From Monosporascus cannonballus (Eukaryota > Ascomycota > Sordariomycetes > Xylariales): a stretch of 64,000 nt of DNA. Positions within the stretch are counted from its first letter, which is position 1. Each line of letters begins with the position of its first letter. The position numbers and the translations under genes are program-made. Where the stretch lies: the NCBI GenBank assembly GCA_004154925.1, contig QJNS01000122.1:1-64000 (forward strand), read 5' to 3'. This document shows, piece after piece, positions 1 to 12,992 of the stretch. The notes below the pieces were generated by a model. The model worked only from the letters and a program-made list of their open reading frames with translations. It did not search any database and was not told the DNA's origin.

Positions 1-106
1 TAAAATAAATAAAATAAATAAAATAAATAAAATAAATAAAATAAATAAAATAAATAAAATAAATAAAATAAATAAAATAAATAAAATAAATAATAAAATA
101 AATAAC
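1..106. repeat. 9-bp AT-only tandem repeat
   Basis: About ten head-to-tail copies of the 9-mer AAAATAAAT run from the window edge to about position 92 and then decay. The array probably continues to the left. It is low-complexity satellite with no coding potential. Confidence 0.9.
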
Positions 107-970
107 GTTCGAAAAAATTAATACGTAATTTTAAGATTTTATATTACCAGCTACTTACGTAATTTCGATTATCTTTTTTTCTATTTTCGCCAATTATCCG
201 TTTATTATCAAAGATTTTTTATTATAATTTTAATCGAATTTATTATAATACCGAAATAACATCGCAAATTTTCGAAGATTTTAGTTTTAACGATAATAAT
301 TTCGATAATAATAAATCGTTATAAAATAATTTTTTATAAGATAATAGCCCTAATTAAAATAATAATTTAAAATTTTTTATTATCGATAATTAGGATAATA
401 ACGAAATACCTAACGAAAATTATTTGCTAGAAAGTAATTATGAAAATTACTAAAACCAAAAGTTAATTAAAATAAATTCGTATTAAAAACAAAATATTAA
501 AAAGCCAAATTCGGAATTTAGCCATTTATAATTTAGCCAATAACTACCGAACAAAAAATAACCTAATTTACCGAGTTTATCTAGTTAAAAAAATTGCTTT
601 ATTACGCCAAACCATTCAAGCCGATCTTAATCCCAGATATGACAGGGGGCCGATTTTTTTATTATTAACTAGGAATATTACGAATATCGAAAGCATTAAT
701 ACGAGAATTAGGTAATTTAATTCTAGCGGCAGTTATAGTTTTAAAAAAATATTAACAGCAAAAATAACGAAAATCTATTAAACGAAATTATCGGCATATT
801 TAATAAAATAAACCGTAATTCGGAATACTGGAAGGATTTTATATAAATTTATTAACGAATAATTAAGTAGCCCAGGATTAAGTGTCGGCGATATAGGTAT
901 TACTTTACATATCTTATTTTTCTTAAAAAAATAAAATAAATTCCATAAAGAAATATTTACGGAGCAATAT
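107..970. other. RIP-degraded AT-rich sequence, weak coding remnant
   Basis: No gene is intact. Around 590-715 one plus-strand frame stays open for about 40 codons (it contains ALLRQTIQADLNPRYD), the only stretch here that still looks protein-like. I do not recognise the family. It may belong to the same unidentified element as 1401-5486, because the solo LTR at 971 separates the two. Confidence 0.35.
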
Positions 971-1395
971 TGTTACAGGAACAGGGGTTCCTGTCTCGAG
1001 GAGACCAACCTTTAAGGCCTAGCGCGGACTTGTCACGGCTAAACGCCGGACGAACGGCTTGGCCCTTAAGATGATCTAGTTGATCTAGGTGATCTAAGTG
1101 ATCTGGACCAGATCACATAGATCACATAGATCCACGACACACTCACTTTAAGGAATTGGGATATATAATAAATCAGTCTCTCATGTAAATAGCACCTACT
1201 TAGTTTCGCTCCTTAGCTATCAATCTAAGCTCTCAGCCAGAGGCAACTGTACCGTTCTCTGATTGAGAGAGGAGTACCTTGAAATCTCCTTAACGAACAC
1301 ACTAAATCATTCTTCGCCCTATTGTTACCTGCAAATCAAGACCTTTTTCGGATACTGCTCATACCTCCAGGTGGATGTATGACAGGTTCGTTACA
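971..1395 (+). mobile_element. Solo LTR, gypsy family A' (TSD AATAT)
   Basis: A 425-bp LTR that begins TGTTACAGGAAC and ends GGTTCGTTACA. It is flanked by perfect 5-bp duplications AATAT (966-970 and 1396-1400), so it is a complete solo LTR left by LTR-LTR recombination. It is nearly free of RIP mutations. Its second half matches the LTRs at 5734 and 12523, and its full length matches the mutated LTR at 36945. A run of GATCTA-type repeats (about 1072-1131) lies in its U3. Confidence 0.92.
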
Positions 1396-3599
1396 AATAT
1401 ATGCCGTAACAAAATGAATTAAACGGACTTAATTGCTAACAATAAGGTTTCTAATATAATTATAGTATATATATAATTTAAATTAATTTTAAAATAATTA
1501 TTATATAGCTTTTTATTAATAAGTTTTTACTGGACTTTTTTTATTTTTAACTTTTTTCCGTCTTTTTGGGAGGGTAATAATTTTAAAATAATCCGTATTT
1601 ACTATAAATAAAACCTAATATTACTTAAAGTATTTCATTTTAATCAAATTTTTTTATTTAACTATTTCGTATTTTAATATTTATTTATTAAGGGTTTTTT
1701 AAATAAATATTTTTAAACCATAATATTATTTTATAATAACGGTTTTAAATTACCAATAAAAAAACATATATAAAATATATACGGATATATATTAACGCGG
1801 TTATTGAATATGGACTTAAAATATTTCTTTAAAACTTTATATATTAATTAATTATAATATTTAAATTACGCCTTATTTAATATTTTCGTTTTAAAAATTA
1901 ATTATTTATTAAATTAACCGGAAATAAAAAACGGTATTTTTTAATTAATATTTAACTTTATAATATTAAATCGAATAAATTTAATAATTATAAATTATTA
2001 CGTTAATTAAAAAAGCTAAAAATAATTAACGGATTTTGCGTTTTTATTACGGATAAAAGCCTTAATATTAAATAAATAATTATATAAAAATAATTTTATC
2101 GAAAATTAGGTACTAAATTCTAATAAATAAACGAAATTCGGTATTATATATATACGTCGTATGCTTTACAAAAAGCATTTAATAACTTTTTTAAAACTTA
2201 TAATATAAAACTATTAAATAAATTTTAAGACATTTTGGGCGAATACAATAAAAAATTCAAAAACTTTCCGAAATAAGGTAAAAGCCTTATTAACTCGAAA
2301 AAAACATACAATCATATTAGTACGTATATTTTGAAATAATTATAAAATAATTATTTAATTTTTATAATTATGCGTATTTGTTATTTTAATTTATTTCGAC
2401 TTTAATAAAAAACAACCTTTTTACAAATCCAATAAAATATAATTATGAATAAAATTTTAAATTATAAAAACGTATTTTAAATAATTCGTAACGTTTATAA
2501 TCGTTAAAGTTCGGTAATTTTTTTTATTACGTACCATAAAAATATATCCCGTAATTTAAAGGTTTATACGCAAATATCCATTATTAAAAAAACGAGTTAT
2601 GTATTACCCTTTAACGGTATAAAATTTATTGGTTATTTAATTAATATTTTCAAATATTTTATTTAAATAACGAACAATTTCGGTTTTTTCCGGGAAAACC
2701 ATATTTCTTATATGGTAGGCGGGTATAAAATTATGCTTAAGTATTTACGTAAATACGAAAAACATATCGTCAAAATTTATCAAAAATATTGCCCAAATCA
2801 AAAATTAAAAAATAAAGAAAAAATCAAAAATCAAAAAATTAACATTTTCTGAATTTATTAACTGATTACCAATATAGTTATAACTATTGCGAAAAAACAC
2901 CAAATTAGTAATTTCGAAAATTTTCAAATATATTAACAAATTATTTATTAATAATCGCTTATTAGTTTATTTTTCTGTCTTAATTTATTTATTATTAAAT
3001 AATTCAGCTATCAAATTCCGTAATTACTTTAATAATTAACAAAAGTATTTCTAATTAGAATTATATAATAATGCGTTTTACAGGAAAACCGTTAAATACT
3101 TTAAATAAATGTACAAAAAATATTAGAAAAAGTATAATAAACGGAATATATAATTTATTATACGTACTTTTACTTCGAATTACGAAAATCTTATCGAAAT
3201 TCTTTTGCTAAATTTAAGTCCTAAAAAAGGGGTTCGATATACCGTACTAGCAATAATCCGTAAAAAAATATTATTAACGATTATTTTTAATATAAACGTA
3301 AATAATTTATTTAATATTTTGAAAATTATTTCTTAATTATATTATTTAGATATTTATCCGAACGACACAGTTTTAATATTATAGTAACGGAGTAATAATA
3401 TATTTCTTAATTTTATTTATTTTGTATGTAATTTATTATATATCTAATATTTCTCCGTATTAATGGAATGTATTTAGAATTTTGCTCGATTAAAGTATTA
3501 TTTTAATTGTTAATTAATATTACCTTAATAATTTAAATTAATTTTTATTATATTATTTTATATCCAAAATAAAGCATTTGATTTAAATAATAATATTAT

Positions 3600-4110
3600 A
3601 TACGATAATAACGACCCCGTTTATACCTAAAAACAATTCGAAAAACGTGAGGAAAAAATACGAGAAATATTCCAAATTCCGTTTATCGAAAACTTAAGAA
3701 AATTACCGAATCAGCATAACTTATTACCAAATATATTTTTCAAAATATTAAATAATAATTTAAAAAATCCGGATAAAACCAAAAATAACGAAAACGAAAA
3801 TCAGGTATTCCGGGAATTTTTACATATTAATTAGATTACTAAGGTAAGCGGATTTTAATATTAAGAAATTGCATTTAAAATTAATTTCGCAAAAAAGAAA
3901 GGTTAATTAATGTCAAAAATAAGGGTATTATTAAAAAAAATAAACGAACAAAATTTCGAAAGATTAAACTTTAACGCTTATTTAAAACCGGCCGTTTTCT
4001 CGAAATAATTCAGATTTATAATTATAATTATAGCAAACCAGGCCTGTAATTATTAGGTCAGGGCGATAAGTAATATAATTAACATATTCATAATTTTTAA
4101 AGACGGATTA
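3600..4110 (+). pseudogene. Degraded ORF of unknown family
   Basis: One plus-strand frame reads as a charged, helical-looking protein (segments such as QFEKREEKIREIFQIPFIEN and LLKKINEQNFERLNFNAYLK) interrupted by a handful of TAA/TAG codons of the kind RIP produces. About 165 codons can be followed. There is no zinc knuckle and no YxDD or DDE motif. A transposase tail or gag-like protein is possible, but I cannot assign it. Confidence 0.35.
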
Positions 4111-5208
4111 AATTTCATATAAAATTATTTTCTTCTGTTTTATTTATTATTTATTTTTATTATATAATATATAAATTTTTACTATAAAAATATTTATTTA
4201 TATAAATTAAAATTAAAAATATAATCGTACAATAATAATATTATATATATTATTTTTATTATAATAAAAAAATAAAGCTTTTTAAAATAAGATATTTAAG
4301 TAAATTACGAAAACTTTTTTTAATTATTTTATATTACCTTATATATTTTACTTTCTCAAAATATCGTTTATATTTATATTTAATTAAAAGTTTGCGAAAT
4401 AATTATTAATTATTATACTGTTATTATAATTAATAATTTTACGCTATTATAATAACAAATTTAATTATAATAATAAAGTTTTATTAAAATAATTATGAAA
4501 TAATTATTTGTTAATAATTTAATAACTATAATAATAACCAAAATAACGCGTATTAAGGAAACGGCTTACCAGTTAATTTTGGAATCAAAAAAATCACCTG
4601 GCGTTAAAAAAAGAATTCTTTGCGTTATAAAATAATTTTCGGCTAGGAAAATAATATTTAAGCGTCCGGCTGAAAAAATAATACTTAAAGGCCTGGTTCC
4701 TTTTAAAAGGCGAAAACGACGTATTTTATTTGGCAATAAGTTTTTTTTAAAAAAATAAAAAGATTTTAAAATAATATTAATATATATAGCCGTTATTTTA
4801 CGTAAAATCGGACGATATTAAATAAATATTGAATTATTGCTTAAAATGTACCTTTTTAATGTTTAATAAAGGAAATTTTATAATAATTTAAAGATTAATA
4901 ATAATTTTAAGTTTTTATTATAAATGTTATCTAAAAAACGGCAAAAGCTACATTAATTAAATTATATAAAAATAAATAATATATAGAATAATTTTAAAAT
5001 GATTTAATTTGTTATAATAATTAATTTATACGTTATTTACGTTAAACGAATTATTATTTAACAAAAAGAATATGCAATTAATTAAAAATATTTTAAGTTA
5101 TTATTAAAGCTTAATAGGATCGTAAATAAAAGATGCGGTTTTCGGTGAAAAACCTGGCATTTCGTTAAGCAAAGCTTATAACCAAAATTTTAAACGTATT
5201 AAAAAAAT

Positions 5209-5267
5209 GCGCAAAATAATAACGCGCAAAATAATAACGCGCAAAATAATAACGCGCAAAATAATAA
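5209..5267 (+). repeat. 15-bp in-frame tandem repeat (Asn/Gln-rich)
   Basis: Four copies of a 15-bp unit (GCGCAAAATAATAAC). Read in the plus frame it repeats Asn-Ala-Gln-Asn-Asn and is followed by more Asn codons and then a stop. The period is a multiple of three and the units are nearly identical, which suggests the low-complexity tail of a former protein. Confidence 0.7.
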
Positions 5268-5491
5268 AGATTCGAATAATACGTAAAATAATAATAATAA
5301 TAAACTTTTAAACAAAATTTAAATTTGATTTAAAAGAAAATCGGTATTATTTGGTTTTATGATATTCAAAACGTTTTATGTAATTTAGGTACAAATTTTT
5401 TAATATTACTATTTTTACCGGATTATTTCAAATTATTTTAAATTATTAAAACAATTTGCTTTATGTGCAAATTTTTTACCCATAAAGTACT

Positions 5492-5654
5492 TGTTAGCTA
5501 GCCAGGGTGTGCTATAGCATATCAAATACGGAAAGGTCACCTTCTGAACGGAGTATATATACTCCGTTCCTAAGCTACACTGAAGCTGTACGCGTTGCGA
5601 AAGCGTACGTAATTAGCTAAATACAACAATAACTAATATCCTTTATATTTAATA
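5492..5654 (+). repeat. CP1 5' LTR
   Basis: 163 bp, starting TGTTAGCTAGCC. A TATATATA core lies inside a GGAGTATATATACTCC palindrome. Compared with the 3' LTR it shows several C-to-T/G-to-A changes (for example GACA to AATA at the end). Confidence 0.93.
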
Positions 5655-5733
5655 ATTAAAAGTCTTATTTCGTTCAATTCGCATATATATTTATTAATTA
5701 GCTGTTATTAAAACGATATAAGCTATATATTAA

Positions 5734-6165
5734 TGTTATGTTCAGAAGGGACTCCACTAGGCCCAAAGGAGGCCCAGGAAGTTGGAGACGCTCGGGATCT
5801 CTACCTTCCATCGGATAAACCTCGGGTCTTTGTTAATCTCCGGAGATATCAGGAGACTTGTGGACGACAGATATTATGGTTTTTCGAGATCCCCAAAGAC
5901 CATAAAAAATAAGAAAAATAAGAAAGGTATATAAAGTTTGGGTTTTTTATGTAAATAGTTATTTACTTAGTTTTTCGTTCCTTAGTTATTAATTTAAGCT
6001 TTTAATTTAAAGGTAATTATATTGTTTTTTAATTAAAAAAACGTTTTTAAATTTTTTAACGAATAAATTATTAAATTATTTTTCGCCTTATTATTACCTG
6101 CAAATTAAGATTTTTTTTCAGATATTATTTATATTTCCAGGTGGATATATAATAGGTTTATTATA
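5734..6165 (+). repeat. G1 5' LTR (family A)
   Basis: 432 bp, begins TGTTATGTTCAGAAGGG. It ends GGTTTATTATA where the 3' copy has GGTTTGTTACA. A TATATAAAGTTTGGG segment is the likely TATA box (about 5930). The first 150 bp are much less mutated than the rest. Confidence 0.92.
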
Positions 6166-6439
6166 TTTTAATAATTTTTTTAATTAATAGCCGACGAATA
6201 ATTTACTGCCTAATTAGGGCATAAGTTTTTCTGAACTTAATATAAATAATAATATAAGATAACGTTCAAAAAATAAATAATATATATGATTTCTGTTATT
6301 AACTAGTAAAGTATTATTAATAAAATTTAACGATTTACTCCTTATTAAAGAAGTTTTTTAATTAATTAATAATATAGCTCCTTTTATAACGCGATTTTAA
6401 AAAGGTTTTTTTTTCCCAGCCTTAGTAGTAATTTTCTCC

Positions 6440-7560
6440 GATTCCCTAGGATATTATTAAAGTTTAGGAATTAGAACAGGAAAAGGTTAAGGAAAGAAAA
6501 GAAAAATATGGGGTAAAAAGTTAAAGATCCCCTATAAAAGAAAAATTAGACGTTTTAAAAGCAGAAGTCCAGATTTTGAAAAAAAAGAATGTACGATTAA
6601 AAGGAAAAAAATTAGCCTTTTTATAATTTGGCTCCCCCAGAGGGCGAAGTTAAGGGGCTGGTTACCGACCCTTTTTATTGGACTTAAGGCGAACATAAGC
6701 AAAAACTTTGATTTTGTTATTGTTCGGCGCAAATCGGATATAAGAAGGAATTATTTCCTTTTCTGGTTATTATGGAATGCCAGATATTAAGGGCTATAAG
6801 TTAATTCCCTTTAAGCCTTATAATGGATTAAAGGATTTTAATGAATTTTTGGTTTAGGCCAGGCATTATTTTAAGTTTTATGAAAACTTTTTAACGGAGG
6901 ATTATTAAAAAATGATAATTATTTTTTAGCTTTTAATTGGACGAATGCGTTAATGGTTCGAATTTATTTTAATAGATTATTTCGAAAAATACCTAAAGGA
7001 ATTTTCGGATTTTATTAATTATATTTTTAATAATTATGGGAACTTTTAAAAAAAAATACGCGTTTTGTTCGGCAACCCTAATAAGGAACAGGATATTATT
7101 AAGTAGTTTTATCTTTTTTAATAGGTTAAATTAGCCGCCGAATACATAATTAAATTTAATTATTTAACTGTTATTTTAAACCTGCCCGAAAACGTATTAT
7201 TTTATTTTTATTATAATAACCTAAAACCTTTAGTTAAAGATAAAATATTTAAAGAACCAAAAAGTAAATTTTTTGCGGAATATACCAATAAAATTATTAT
7301 CGCCGACCGACGCATTTTTGATCGGTATTTTGAAAAAAAAAGGACCGATAAACGAAATAACGACAAAAGCTCCAGTAACCGAACTAAAAAGGATAAGGGC
7401 AAGCCTTAAAAAAAACGAATTCTGTTTTAAAGGAGCCCAAGAAAAACAAATCCAAAATAAAATGTTTTAATTATAGCAAAAAGGGGCATTTCAAAAGCGA
7501 ATATCGCTCCCTTGCTAAAAGGGATTCCAAAAAAGGAGGAATTCCTTAATCCCAGAAAAA
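6440..7560 (+). pseudogene. G1 gag, RIP-inactivated
   Basis: The structural polyprotein of the gypsy element, now broken by many TAA/TAG codons. Around 6785-7200 the frame still reads as a retrotransposon gag domain (for example FKPYNGLKDFNEFLV). The nucleocapsid knuckle lies at 7462-7507: CFNYSKKGHFKSEYR, i.e. CX2CX4HX4C with the second and last Cys turned to Tyr by G-to-A change. The gag start codon could not be fixed. Confidence 0.8.
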
Positions 7561-10500
7561 AGCTAAAACAGCTAAATAAGAAACCGATAGTAAGGCAAAA
7601 AAAGAAAAAAAAATTAATACGATTTCCATCTAGCCAAAATTTATTATTACTATAATTATTCAAAGCCAGAATAATAATTTAAAATACGAAAATTATTTTA
7701 TTTGCCAGGATTTTAAAGTTAAAGCCTATAAGTATTATTCCGGACAAACGGCTTCCAGGATAGCTATAAGGCTAAAATGCCAATATTACCTTAATTCCCA
7801 AAAGTATAAAATACATATAAAGGACGGTTAGTTTTGACCAAATATTAATAATTACGGATAATTATTCTCAAAGTTTTGCGAATTTTTAAAATGCATTATT
7901 TATAGGAAAATATTATCGGTAAACCTTTATAACTTATTATATTTTATTATTTGTTATTAAAACGATTATTTCGTTTATTTTAAAACTAAAAAAAAAATAA
8001 TTTTTGGCCCGGATAAAATAATAAGACTTTTACCGAACCAAACGATAAATGCTGATATACTAAAATTCCCCGATAACCAGAATACCATAAATCTTATTAC
8101 TTATATCCCGAATTAAAACGGAATTAAAAAGCCATATTACAAAAATATTTATGTTATTTTCCGATATTTTGCATCTAATACGAATTCCTAAATATGGGAA
8201 TATTTCTTTCGGAAATTCCCTTCGTTAATCCATAACCCGAAAAATGCGGAATAAAAGGATAAGCCAGAAAAAAAACCTAATTTTGAAGCCCTAATATAAG
8301 TACGGCAAAAAAATATAGTTTTAATATAAAAACGATTAATATATTAAATATGTAATCCGAAAAACTTGCAAATAAAGATTCGCTTAAATCGGAAATTACC
8401 AGAAATCAAAAAATTACAGAGGCTTTTGAAAATAAGGTACTGAAAAGCCTTAACCGATAAGACCTTATGCGAAATAATAAAAGGAATACGCAACCAGATT
8501 AAAATCCCCCTTTGATATAAAGGTAAGGTACTTAAGGCCATAATTAATTCCGGAATAAAAAGTAATTTTATTTCCTTTATAAAAGCAGAAAAACATTAAA
8601 TTTCTTGGAAATATAAATTAAAATCTTATAAATTACGTACGGTAAACGGCGGCTTATTTACTTACGAAAACGGATAAGTTTTTCGAGAAACAAAAAAACT
8701 CCTAATATAAATTTAAGGATACCAAAAATATGTCTTATTAGATATCGTTAATATTTCCAGATACGATATTATCCTAGGAATACCTTAACTTTATTCCAGC
8801 AATTTACGGATTAATTAAAAAAAAACAAATATTTTCCTGGGACGAAATACCAAATAAAAATAATTAAAAAGTTTATTATATTATTAAGGAAATACGGGTT
8901 CCTAATTAGATCTTTACGGTACCTCCGGAATATCAAGGATTTAAAAAATTATTTAAAGATAAAAAAATTACGAATTACTGCCATATAATTAATAGGATTA
9001 CCGGATATTTATCAAAAAAAGGTATTATCTTAAACTTTACAAAATTTACCATATAAACCCAGAAAAATTAAAAGCTTTATGGAAAAGCATATAATTAAAT
9101 TTGAAAAAAAAATATATTTAACTTTTTAATTCCTTTGCTGGATATCCAGTTCTTATAATACCAAAAACCAAAAATAACAAATAAAAAATTAATAAGGATA
9201 AAAACCTTATTTATCGAAAAAGAATTAATTATAAATAGTTAAATAATATTACGATTAAAAATAGATATCCCTTAATTTTTATAAATACTCTGAAAAAATG
9301 CCAGTAAAGCCAAATAATTTACGGCGCTTAATTTTCGTAATAATTATTACCGTATCAAAATGGCCAAAAGAAAAAAATAGAAAATAAAATTTAAAATAAT
9401 ATATGGACTTTATAAATATAAAGTAATACCCATAGGACTTATTAATGTTCCTGCCAGTTTCCAAAACTTAATAATAACCACCTTCCGATAATTTTTAGAT
9501 AAATTCGTATTTGTCTATCTCGACGATATCCTCATTTATTCCAAAACCTTAGAAAAGCATAAAAAATATATCGCTTAAATACTTAGAACTTTGGACGAAA
9601 CCAATATTCGAATTAATTTTATTAAAAGCGTATAACATATCCAGAAATTGGATTTTTTAAGATTTACTTTTATACCAGGACAAATTTAAATTTAACGCTC
9701 CAAGTTGGAAACAATTAAGGACTAACTTATTCTTAATAAGGCGACCGTTATAAATATCCGACAGATCTTAGGATTTACGGGTTACGTACGCGGCCTAATT
9801 AAGGGATATAAAAATATAATTAGGCCTTTAACGAAACTTATTATTAAGGAATACGTTAGGAAAAAATTCGAATTTTCAGAAAAAACAAAAAAAACGTTTT
9901 GGGAATTAAAAAAAATAATTACTAACGGACTTATCGTAAAAATGACAAATTTAAATAAAATAAAATAACTAAAGATAAATACTTTAAAATATATCCTAGG
10001 CGCAATTTTGGAATAATAAAAAAATAATAACAAATAAAATTTAATAGCATATTATTTTAAAGCATTCCGAAATACAGAACTTAAATACCAAATTTATGAC
10101 AAAAAGTTATTAGCAATTATTAATGTTTTTAAGAAATAAAAACCTTTTTTTAACGGAACAAAAAAACCCTTTAACATTTATTTTAATTACAAAAATCTTA
10201 CGCAATTTATAAAAGCCCAAAAACTAAATAAATAATATAAAAAAAAATGGATTTTTTTGTTTAAATTTAACTTTAAAATATATTATATTAAAAAAAACAT
10301 CTAAGCGGATATTCTTAATCGTAAAGAAAATTACGATTCCAAAATTCCCAAAAGAAATATGTAAATATTATAATATAATAAGAATAAAATTATATATTTA
10401 TATAAGATAATAAAGAAATTAATTACCGAATTTTTAATATGGTTCCGGAATTCTTACGATATAAAAAAACAAAAAAAAGTCCAATAACTAAAAGGATAAC

Positions 10501-11880
10501 CTAAAGATCAGTTATTATATTATGGCAAAATTTACGTTCCTAAGGATTAATAAGAATAATTCGTAAAGGAATTCCATAAAAACCTGTTATACGGATATTA
10601 AGGGATTTTTAAAATTACCTGACGATTATAAAAATAATATGATTTTCCGGAATTACGCCGTACCGTCAAGAAGGTAATTAAAGATTATAATATTTATAAT
10701 AAGGCTAAGGCAATACGTTATAAACCTTATAAGCTATTATAATTTACCAATATTTTTAATAAAGTATAAAATATTATAATTTAAGATTTTATTATTAATT
10801 TATCTTTATTTAAAAACCTAGTTATTAGAATTAAATACGACGGAATATAAGTAATTATTAATAGACTTATTAAATATGGATATTTTTTATTTTTTAAAAG
10901 AAATATAACGATAGAATAATTAGCTTACGCCTTTATCAGATAATACCTTAACAAACATAAGATATTTAAAAAATCGTTCCAAACCGAAATACGTTATTTA
11001 TTTTAAAATTCGGTATTAGCTTTTTTAAACAAATTAATATTAAACTTAAGTTTTTAATAACGTATTATCCTTAAACGGATAGCCAAATTAAAAAATTAAA
11101 TTAAACTTTAAAATAATATTTACGAAATTACGTTAATTATTAATAAAATAATTAAATAAAGTTTTTATTATTAATATACATTACTTATAACATATTTGTT
11201 AACGAAAATATAAACATATTTCCTTATATAACTATATACGGACATAATATAAAAATAAAATAACCTAAATAACCGCTTAATAAGGTACCAAAAATTATTA
11301 CGATTACTTTAAAAGCAAAAATATTAATTACAAAAATTAAAACGATTTAGGCCTATTTCCAAAAAAAATTGCAATTCTTTTAATAACGGATAACCCAGTA
11401 TTATAATAAGAAAAAAATTAAAAAATTAATTTTAATAAAAGGAAATAAGGTTTACTTATTACGCCAAAAATAAAACGTAATTTCGAACATTTTATAAATC
11501 AAAATAAAAAGATTTAATAACAAACTTAATTTCAAAAAGCTTAAACCGTTTGAAGTTAACGAAATTATTTCCAAAATTAATTATAAATTGTTATTACTTA
11601 AAAATATAAAGATATACCTTGTTTTCCATATTTCTTTACTTAAACCAATACCTAAGAATGCCCCGTTAAAAATAAATTTAAAACATAAAAAAGATTTTAA
11701 CGAATACAAAATTAAACGAATATTGGATTTAAAAATAATTAAAAATAAAATCTAGTACTTAATTAAATAAAAAAGGTATTTACATAAAGAAAATACGTAA
11801 AAATTACTTAATTACTTAACGAATACGATAAACCTAATTAAAACGTTTTACTGCCAAAATCCTAACCGACCGTCTTTAGT
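7560..11880 (+). pseudogene. G1 pol, RIP-inactivated (PR-RT-RH-IN-chromodomain)
   Basis: Protease near 8530-8790: the catalytic D-S-G reads NSG (Asp to Asn), followed by the DIILGIP end of the domain. Reverse transcriptase about 9000-9700, with FVYLDDILIYS intact at 9510-9542. RNase H from about 9890. The integrase zinc-binding region (H-H-C-C remnants) is at 10560-10720 and the catalytic core follows. An FHISLLKP-type linker (about 11620) leads to a chromodomain (about 11690-11850) of the kind that guides chromoviruses to marked heterochromatin. Domain order and linker are diagnostic of Ty3/gypsy chromoviruses. Dozens of stops make it non-functional. Confidence 0.88.
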
Positions 11881-11989
11881 GCGGCTAAGGTTGTAAGCGA
11901 TAACGGTCCCTTATTTAAATTAATCTTTACGGCGCTTTAATCGAAAAAAATAAATATTTCCATTAACGTATTTAATTTTGAAAGCTATA

Positions 11990-12336
11990 TTTGTTTTTTT
12001 TTACGATCTTTTTCTGTATTTAGTTTTTTTCGTTTTTCCAGTTTATTTATGTTTTTAAGCCCTTTTTAAATAAACGATATTCTTTTAGAATATAATTATT
12101 CAAATTAACGATTTAACCGAATAATATGATTAAATAATTCTTGGAATTATTAAATAATTAAACGTTTTTTTCGGTTTATCCGGAGTTTTTCGGCCCGGAT
12201 ATTTTTAAACGATAAAAGCGAAATATGGTTCTTATTACAGGATTAAATATTGGCCGCCAAATAATTTTAATAATTTTTTTAACCTTTTAATATTTTGCAA
12301 AAAAGTTTTTTTTTCGAAATAACGCGTATACGGCAT
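11990..12336 (-). pseudogene. G1 antisense ORF (aORF family)
   Basis: On the strand opposite gag-pol, between the chromodomain and the 3' LTR, an ATG (12334-12336) opens a frame reading MPYTRYF, followed after a frameshift by a Lys/Leu-rich coiled coil (segments NIRAEKLRINRKKR and KLEKRKKLNTEKDRKKKQI). Start and coil match the intact 99-codon frame of B1 (31784-32083): MPYT.YF, then an I-x-A-E-x-x-R-x-x-R-K coil. Stops and one frameshift break this copy. The function is unknown; a small accessory nucleic-acid-binding protein is one possibility. Confidence 0.6.
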
Positions 12337-12522
12337 AATTTGGAAACCAAATTAAAAGATCGATTTAATCAGTTCGTAACGATTTTTAGTGAAAGATTTA
12401 ATGCGTTTTCGAAATCTGTCCGATATGGCCAAATATAATGTTATAACGCAAAAAAAGAAAAAAAAATTAAGGACTTACTTTTTTTATCTTTGGGGACAAA
12501 AATCCTGGAAGGGAAAAAATAA

Positions 12523-12956
12523 TGTTACGTTTAGAAGGGATTTCATTAGGCCCAAAGGAGGCCTAGGAAATTGGAAACGTTCGGGATCTCCACTTTCTAT
12601 CGGATAAACTTCGGGTTTCTGTTAATTTCCGGAAATATTAGGAGATTCGTGGACGACAGATACCATGGTTTCTCGAGATCCCCAGAGACCATAAGAAACA
12701 AGAAAGATAAGAAAGGTATATAAGGTTTGGGTTTTTTATGTAAATAGCTACTTACTTAGTTTTTCGCTCCTTAGCTATTAATTTAAGCTCTTAATCCAGA
12801 AGTAATTATACCGTCCTTTGATTAAGGGAAAAGTCTTTAAATCTTTTTAACGAATAAACCACTGAATTATTCCTCGCCTTATTGTTACCTGTAAATCAAG
12901 ATTTCCTTTCGGATACTGTTTATACCTCCAGGTGGATGTATGACAGGTTTGTTACA
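12523..12956 (+). repeat. G1 3' LTR (family A)
   Basis: 434 bp, TGTTACGTTTAGAAGG to GGTTTGTTACA. It is less mutated than the 5' copy and is followed directly by the ATTAA duplication. Confidence 0.93.
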
Positions 12957-12992
12957 ATTAATAGCAATTATTAATACATTTTAATATTAATA

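Larger units (their letters stand above)
1401..5486. other. Unidentified RIP-degraded element(s)
   Basis: About 4 kb of very AT-rich DNA with no intact gene. Coding traces survive on the plus strand around 3600-4110, 4545-4740 and 5120-5330. None shows a reverse transcriptase, integrase or transposase motif that I can name, so it may be a DNA transposon or an unusual retroelement. It is the target of both the solo LTR at 971 and the copia element at 5492. Confidence 0.4.
5734..12956 (+). mobile_element. Ty3/gypsy chromovirus G1 (TSD ATTAA)
   Basis: A full 7.2-kb element between LTRs 5734-6165 and 12523-12956, flanked by perfect ATTAA duplications (5729-5733 and 12957-12961). Order: gag with CCHC knuckle, protease, reverse transcriptase, RNase H, integrase, chromodomain, then an antisense ORF, then the 3' LTR. 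It sits in the untranslated leader of CP1. Both LTRs keep many CpA sites while the interior is heavily mutated. Confidence 0.95.
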
